NCBI GenBank assembly: GCA_008360975.2
Contig: CM039196.1
Span: 8,164,263-8,228,262, forward strand
Source of the DNA: Lichenostomus cassidix
Lineage: Eukaryota; Chordata; Aves; Passeriformes; Meliphagidae
Reading direction: 5' to 3'
Length of the DNA stretch: 64,000 bases
The notes beneath the pieces are model-generated. The model ran no database searches, was not told the DNA's origin, and saw only the letters and a list, made by a program, of their open reading frames with translations. Each line of letters opens with the position of its first letter. The stretch's first letter is position 1. The position numbers and the translations under genes were made by a program. Of this stretch, positions 60,252 to 64,000 are shown one piece after another.

Positions 60252-61599
60252 CTACCAAAGAAATAAAAATTAACAATAGAAAATGGTGGGAGTTAGAGTA
60301 ACTTAATTTCACGCTGAGGAATCAATTCATGTACCTTCTTGACTATGATTTATAAAAGTAATATTCTTTGGTAACTATGACAACTAGTATTATATTGTTA
60401 TTGTTATATTGAAGGAATTAAGTTCTTTTTGGAGATCTGAAAGGCTGATCTTGAGAAGCCTCAAGTAAGAATTTCCTTTGTTTTACACAGGAATAACACC
60501 ATGCTGATACAGTAAACTCTGAGGAGAATACATAATATTAGTATACTATCCACTGCAGGGAGGAAGAGACCACATGATCCTTTAAACTGTGCTGAAGACA
60601 ATGCCATGCAGCTTTGCTTCAGTGTAAAGAAACTCCAAACTAAATAAATATTAGTTAAAAACACTTCTGGTTGCTATTATTTATTAGCTTTGTGGAAATA
60701 CATTGAGGCACCAATTGGGGATCTTTCATTGTTTGCACCCACGCACAGAATGACATCAGTTCTGAAGAATTTACTGTCTAAACAAGCAAGTAAAAGAGCA
60801 TTATTTTCAACACATTTATTAAAATTCTCTGATACTTTTTGCACAAACAGCTGCTACCGCTGGAATAGGAGTATATCCTCCCAGCCAACGTGATATACCA
60901 TTTTAGATAAATTTATACAACAAAGATCATAGTGTGTTACCCCAAAAAAGAGTTAAAGCACAGACAATGTATAAAAAAGTAAAAGAAATTGTCCAACTGC
61001 AAGCTTCATTCAATATGACTGTATATTACTACTGTAAATCTTATTAATAAAATGTTACATTCTAATCTAGCTTGAAGTTTTCTCTAACCACAACAATTCT
61101 CTCTAGGTATGAGAGCCAGCAGTACTTCAGTGAAATCTTACATAAACCCAGCTTTGGATGTATTTGTAAATCCTGAGGGAGATTAGTCATTTTTTTAAAA
61201 AGCATGAAAAAATTCCACTATTATAATAAAATCAGTGTGAGTTTAAGCTGGTGAACTGCACTATGGTAAAAAGCTGTTTGTGCAATGGAAATGTTTGCAC
61301 CAATATTACACCAACTGAAGAAGCCCCATCACAACCACAGAGGCCTCAAACACATTTGCACTAAGATGCTCCCCTGCCCCCCATTTCAGCACAGAATAGC
61401 AGCTCCATGGCTTTTCCTGTCATAAACAGTCAAGTTTATATATGTGCTTGACTTTGAAACTTTACACACACACCGATTTTTGCTCAAAGATCTTCCTCAA
61501 AAGGGAACAAGTACCTGCAAAGCCATAAAAGCAGTTCAACAAACAGAGAATTCAGCAGAGATCACTAGGCAAGGGAGGGATTTTGGCTGACGAAGTAAG

Positions 61600-61670
61600 T
61601 TTAGCAGTGTTTGGTTTAGAGAATGTTTACTTTGGGAGATACACAAAAAATCAGCGTCAAAGTTCAGATT
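61600..61670 (+). promoter_or_regulatory. SERPIND1: candidate SERPIND1 hepatic promoter motifs
   Basis: TGTTTAC at 61624-61630 matches the FOXA (HNF3) core, and CAAAGTTCA at 61658-61666 matches the HNF4-type half-site pair. A second HNF4-like motif in inverted orientation (TGAACTTTG) lies at 61841-61849, within the putative first intron. No convincing TATA box was found. This combination suits a liver-secreted protein gene, but each motif alone is common by chance. Confidence 0.35.
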
Positions 61671-61733
61671 TAAACCCTGCCGTTCCCTTTACTTGAGCTT
61701 TTCAACACATCCTTCCCGTACACTGGCTTAAAG
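61640..61733 (+). other. SERPIND1: candidate SERPIND1 non-coding exon 1
   Basis: A strong splice donor, TTAAAG|gtaagc, ends at 61733, with no open coding frame of note before it. It lies 2.0 kb upstream of the SERPIND1 coding-exon acceptor at 63743, and liver-type motifs sit just upstream. The left boundary (transcription start) is a guess. Inferred; another donor further upstream is possible. Confidence 0.4.
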
Positions 61734-63601
61734 GTAAGCTTCATTTACCTCTCCTGTTATTTTAGATAGATCTCACCAAAGACATACATATTGCAGAGCA
61801 GGGGGAAGTTTTGCCTGTGTAAGTGCAGCTAAGCAATAACTGAACTTTGGTGAAGACGAGAATGTAAAGTTGGGAATACAGACAGCAAATTTGGCTGTGC
61901 CAAAAGCAGAAAATGTTTATCAGTGGTTACTGGACAGAGTATCTCAGCCCTAAGGGCCTGACTTCTGGGGGCGGGGAAAAAACTAATGAATTTATGAAAA
62001 AACAACAAAAAAAAAGACTGACTTGAGACTTTCACTCACAGTCTAAAACACTTTCATAAGCATCTTACTTGGATCCTGCATTTTTGCAAAAAAATGTATT
62101 CTTTTATATGGGAGGACCAGCTTAAATGGTTTTAGAATTTAAAGCAAATTACTTTGGGGGAGAGTTTCAAAAATTAAACTGTCAGCTCAGTTATTTCAAT
62201 CCTGCTACAACATGTTTGAAAATATTTTCCTTCAAGGTTTTATTCACTGATATACAAGTCAGTGAACAGGTACAGGTATGTAAACCTTTATACTTTACAG
62301 AAGTGGCTCTATTTGCTAATTTAAAAAGTATTTTAATCAGCACCTTAGTAAGACTTTTGGTTTAGCTGTATTCAATATTTTGTCCTGTATTATACTGTAA
62401 ATAATTATCTTTTTACTCAAAAAGGTGTATCGATTGAAATCGATTTTATAAACTCATGAAATAACTTCAAATCTGAGCAAAACTCAAGGCCTGGCATTCA
62501 GACGTCCATTCAATTTTAGCTGAAAGAGCTATAGAACACTTACATTTTGATCTCTGACTCTCTAAGGGAATTAGACTTTTTCATATCTTTTTAAGATCAC
62601 TGTAATTACTGCACCCAATATTATGATGAAAAGTCTCTCAGACCTACTTCTTGGTAGAGGGTTTTACAGCGGAGTGAGACTGACGGATTCTCTTCAAATA
62701 CATACTGAAGAAAATTCTTGATTTTAAAATTATTTAAAAATTCAACAGTCCAATACTCAGTAGATGAAGAGATTGATTAAGTTTCTCTTAGAAAAATGCA
62801 AGTTCTACTTAAATATATTCTTGAAACAGGTGAGATTAGAAATCTAGAACTGGGATAACACTAAGTCTAGAGAAACAACATTCTGAAGGGCACTCATAGA
62901 GACTTCACACCATGAAGGACAGAGTGCTATGAGTTCTGCAGTGCTACACAAAAATAAAGTGAAACAAAACATAACTAAGCCAAAAGCAGAATCAAGCCAA
63001 CCTATCATGGAAGTGGCAGATGAGGACAGGGAGCTGCAGAAAGGGTGCACAGGCATTGAGTAACACACCCGAGTAAGGCCATGAGCAGGCAGGACAGATG
63101 TTTATGCTCAACACTTCCCCCACTGCAGTCCCACTAATGGCACTCAGTGGAGATACACCTCTTTCTACACGCCTAGATCTCCTTAACCAGATTGCTGCCT
63201 TGCTTTTCCAAAATACTCCCACAAAACTTCCATTTTTGTTGTAGCTACAGGATGTTTGTTTTTCAATTTTTCAGTAGATCTCAGCCTTCTGGTATGCTCC
63301 TGCAGGGGATTGGACTGGGAGTCCCTCTTCCTCTCACCAAGCTCAAATTTTCAAACTTAATTTCCCATTTTATTTTCAGCACAAACAACTGACACAGTTA
63401 GTGCACATTTTAAGTGTAACAGTTTATAAATAAAGAGTCCCACATATATTGGGTAATGAGTTTGTTATTGTTGAAATATGCCAGTAAGAACTATTCATAT
63501 GGGAGGAGGTCAACCAATTCTTTGGCAGGCTGGAGGTATTGTGTAAGCAAAAGCAGTTACCAGTAAAATAGGCTTATCCATCTAATTGACATCTGTTCCA
63601 C

Positions 63602-63621
63602 AAAAAAAAAAAAAAAAAAAA
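63602..63621 (+). repeat. poly(A) run
   Basis: Twenty consecutive A bases, 120 bases before the SERPIND1 acceptor. No target-site duplication or retroposed gene body is visible next to it, so it is treated as a simple repeat. Confidence 0.9.
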
Positions 63622-63743
63622 GCTGTTTAATAAGGTAACTACAGATCTGCTATGACAGAAGTCAGCATGGACCTAAATTAGGGAATAGATAACTACAATT
63701 CAATTACCCTTGGCTCTCTCAACTGTCTCATGCTGTCTTCCAG

Positions 63744-64000
63744 GCTTTCACCTATCAGAATGAAGTTCCTACTTCAATTGCTTGCCCTTGCTCTCATCAT
63801 AACCTCCACATTTGGCGGAGTCAAGGATGTCGCTGAGCATTTTGAAAGCCTTAAAGGTGCCCAGCCACATGAAAATGGGACTTATGATATGCCAAACCTA
63901 CCACTCGAGTTCCACAGAGAAAACACCATCACTAATGATTTGATTCCTGAAGAGGAGGAGGAAGAGGACTATCTAGACCTTGAAAAGATACTGAGTGAAG
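63744..64000 (+). CDS. SERPIND1: SERPIND1 (heparin cofactor II), first coding exon, partial at window end
   Basis: Heparin cofactor II is a liver-made secreted serpin that inhibits thrombin when bound to dermatan sulfate or heparin. An acceptor (tgctgtcttccag) ends at 63743 and the ATG is at 63760, so 16 bases of 5' UTR precede it. Eighty codons are visible. A hydrophobic signal peptide [20 protein letters not shown] is followed by an N-glycosylation sequon (N-G-T, residues 39-41), the family-specific segment with FHREN and TNDLIPE (about residues 51-63), and a run of six Glu then [11 protein letters not shown]. That last part is the first hirudin-like acidic repeat, with the Tyr at residue 71 the expected sulfation site; it occupies thrombin exosite I in the family. 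The serpin domain lies beyond the edge. It sits on the opposite strand within a PI4KA intron, as in mammals. In mammals exon 1 is non-coding and the ATG lies in exon 2, consistent with the acceptor here. Confidence 0.96.

Larger units (their letters stand above)
60252..63743. other. PI4KA intron hosting SERPIND1; upstream region of SERPIND1
   Basis: This is the visible part of the PI4KA intron above V1. Besides the candidate SERPIND1 promoter and exon 1 it holds AT-rich unique sequence and a run of 20 A at 63602-63621. I see no further exon of either gene in it. Confidence 0.6.

Noticed and set aside
63602..63621. Poly(A) run as the tail of a processed pseudogene
   Set aside because: No gene-derived sequence precedes it and no flanking target-site duplication is visible.

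Overview
The window is nuclear DNA from a vertebrate, almost certainly a bird. The evidence is split exons with GT-AG introns, a clear CR1 retrotransposon 3' end (the dominant bird/reptile LINE), only fossil traces of older SINE-like and hairpin repeats, and two orthologues recognised at protein level. I cannot name the species from sequence alone.

Layout. (1) Bases 1 to about 38,800 hold no coding exon I can recognise. This is intergenic DNA with scattered old repeats, AT-rich simple repeats, two or three small CpG-rich islets (about 16.76-17.02, 32.86-32.96 and 37.85-38.42 kb) and a composite element at 37.9-38.6 kb. That element has a nested GC-rich minisatellite, then a near-consensus CTCF-type motif, then a degenerate 20-bp array carrying palindromes like NF-kB sites. 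(2) From about 38,830 to 60,251 the minus strand carries the 3' UTR and the last 36 coding exons of PI4KA (phosphatidylinositol 4-kinase type III alpha). The exons join without a frame break into 3,981 coding bases: 1,326 residues plus a TAG stop. This is roughly the C-terminal 63% of a protein that is about 2,100 residues in mammals, and it includes the helical region and the whole lipid-kinase domain. (3) From 60,252 to the window end is one PI4KA intron that continues past the edge. Inside it, on the plus strand, lies the start of SERPIND1 (heparin cofactor II). Its first coding exon begins at 63,744 with the ATG at 63,760 and runs off the window after 80 codons. A candidate non-coding first exon and liver-type promoter (FOXA-like and HNF4-like motifs before a strong splice donor) lies at about 61.6-61.73 kb.

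How the genes relate. The arrangement, with SERPIND1 on the opposite strand inside a PI4KA intron, is the same as in mammals, so it is an old conserved nested pair. PI4KA makes the plasma-membrane PI4P pool in most cells. SERPIND1 encodes a secreted hepatic thrombin inhibitor. I see no functional link beyond shared location and possible transcriptional interference.

Nothing here looks like a new protein-coding system. The least explained and most interesting stretch is the composite repeat/CTCF/kB-like block at 37.9-38.6 kb, just beyond the 3' end of PI4KA.
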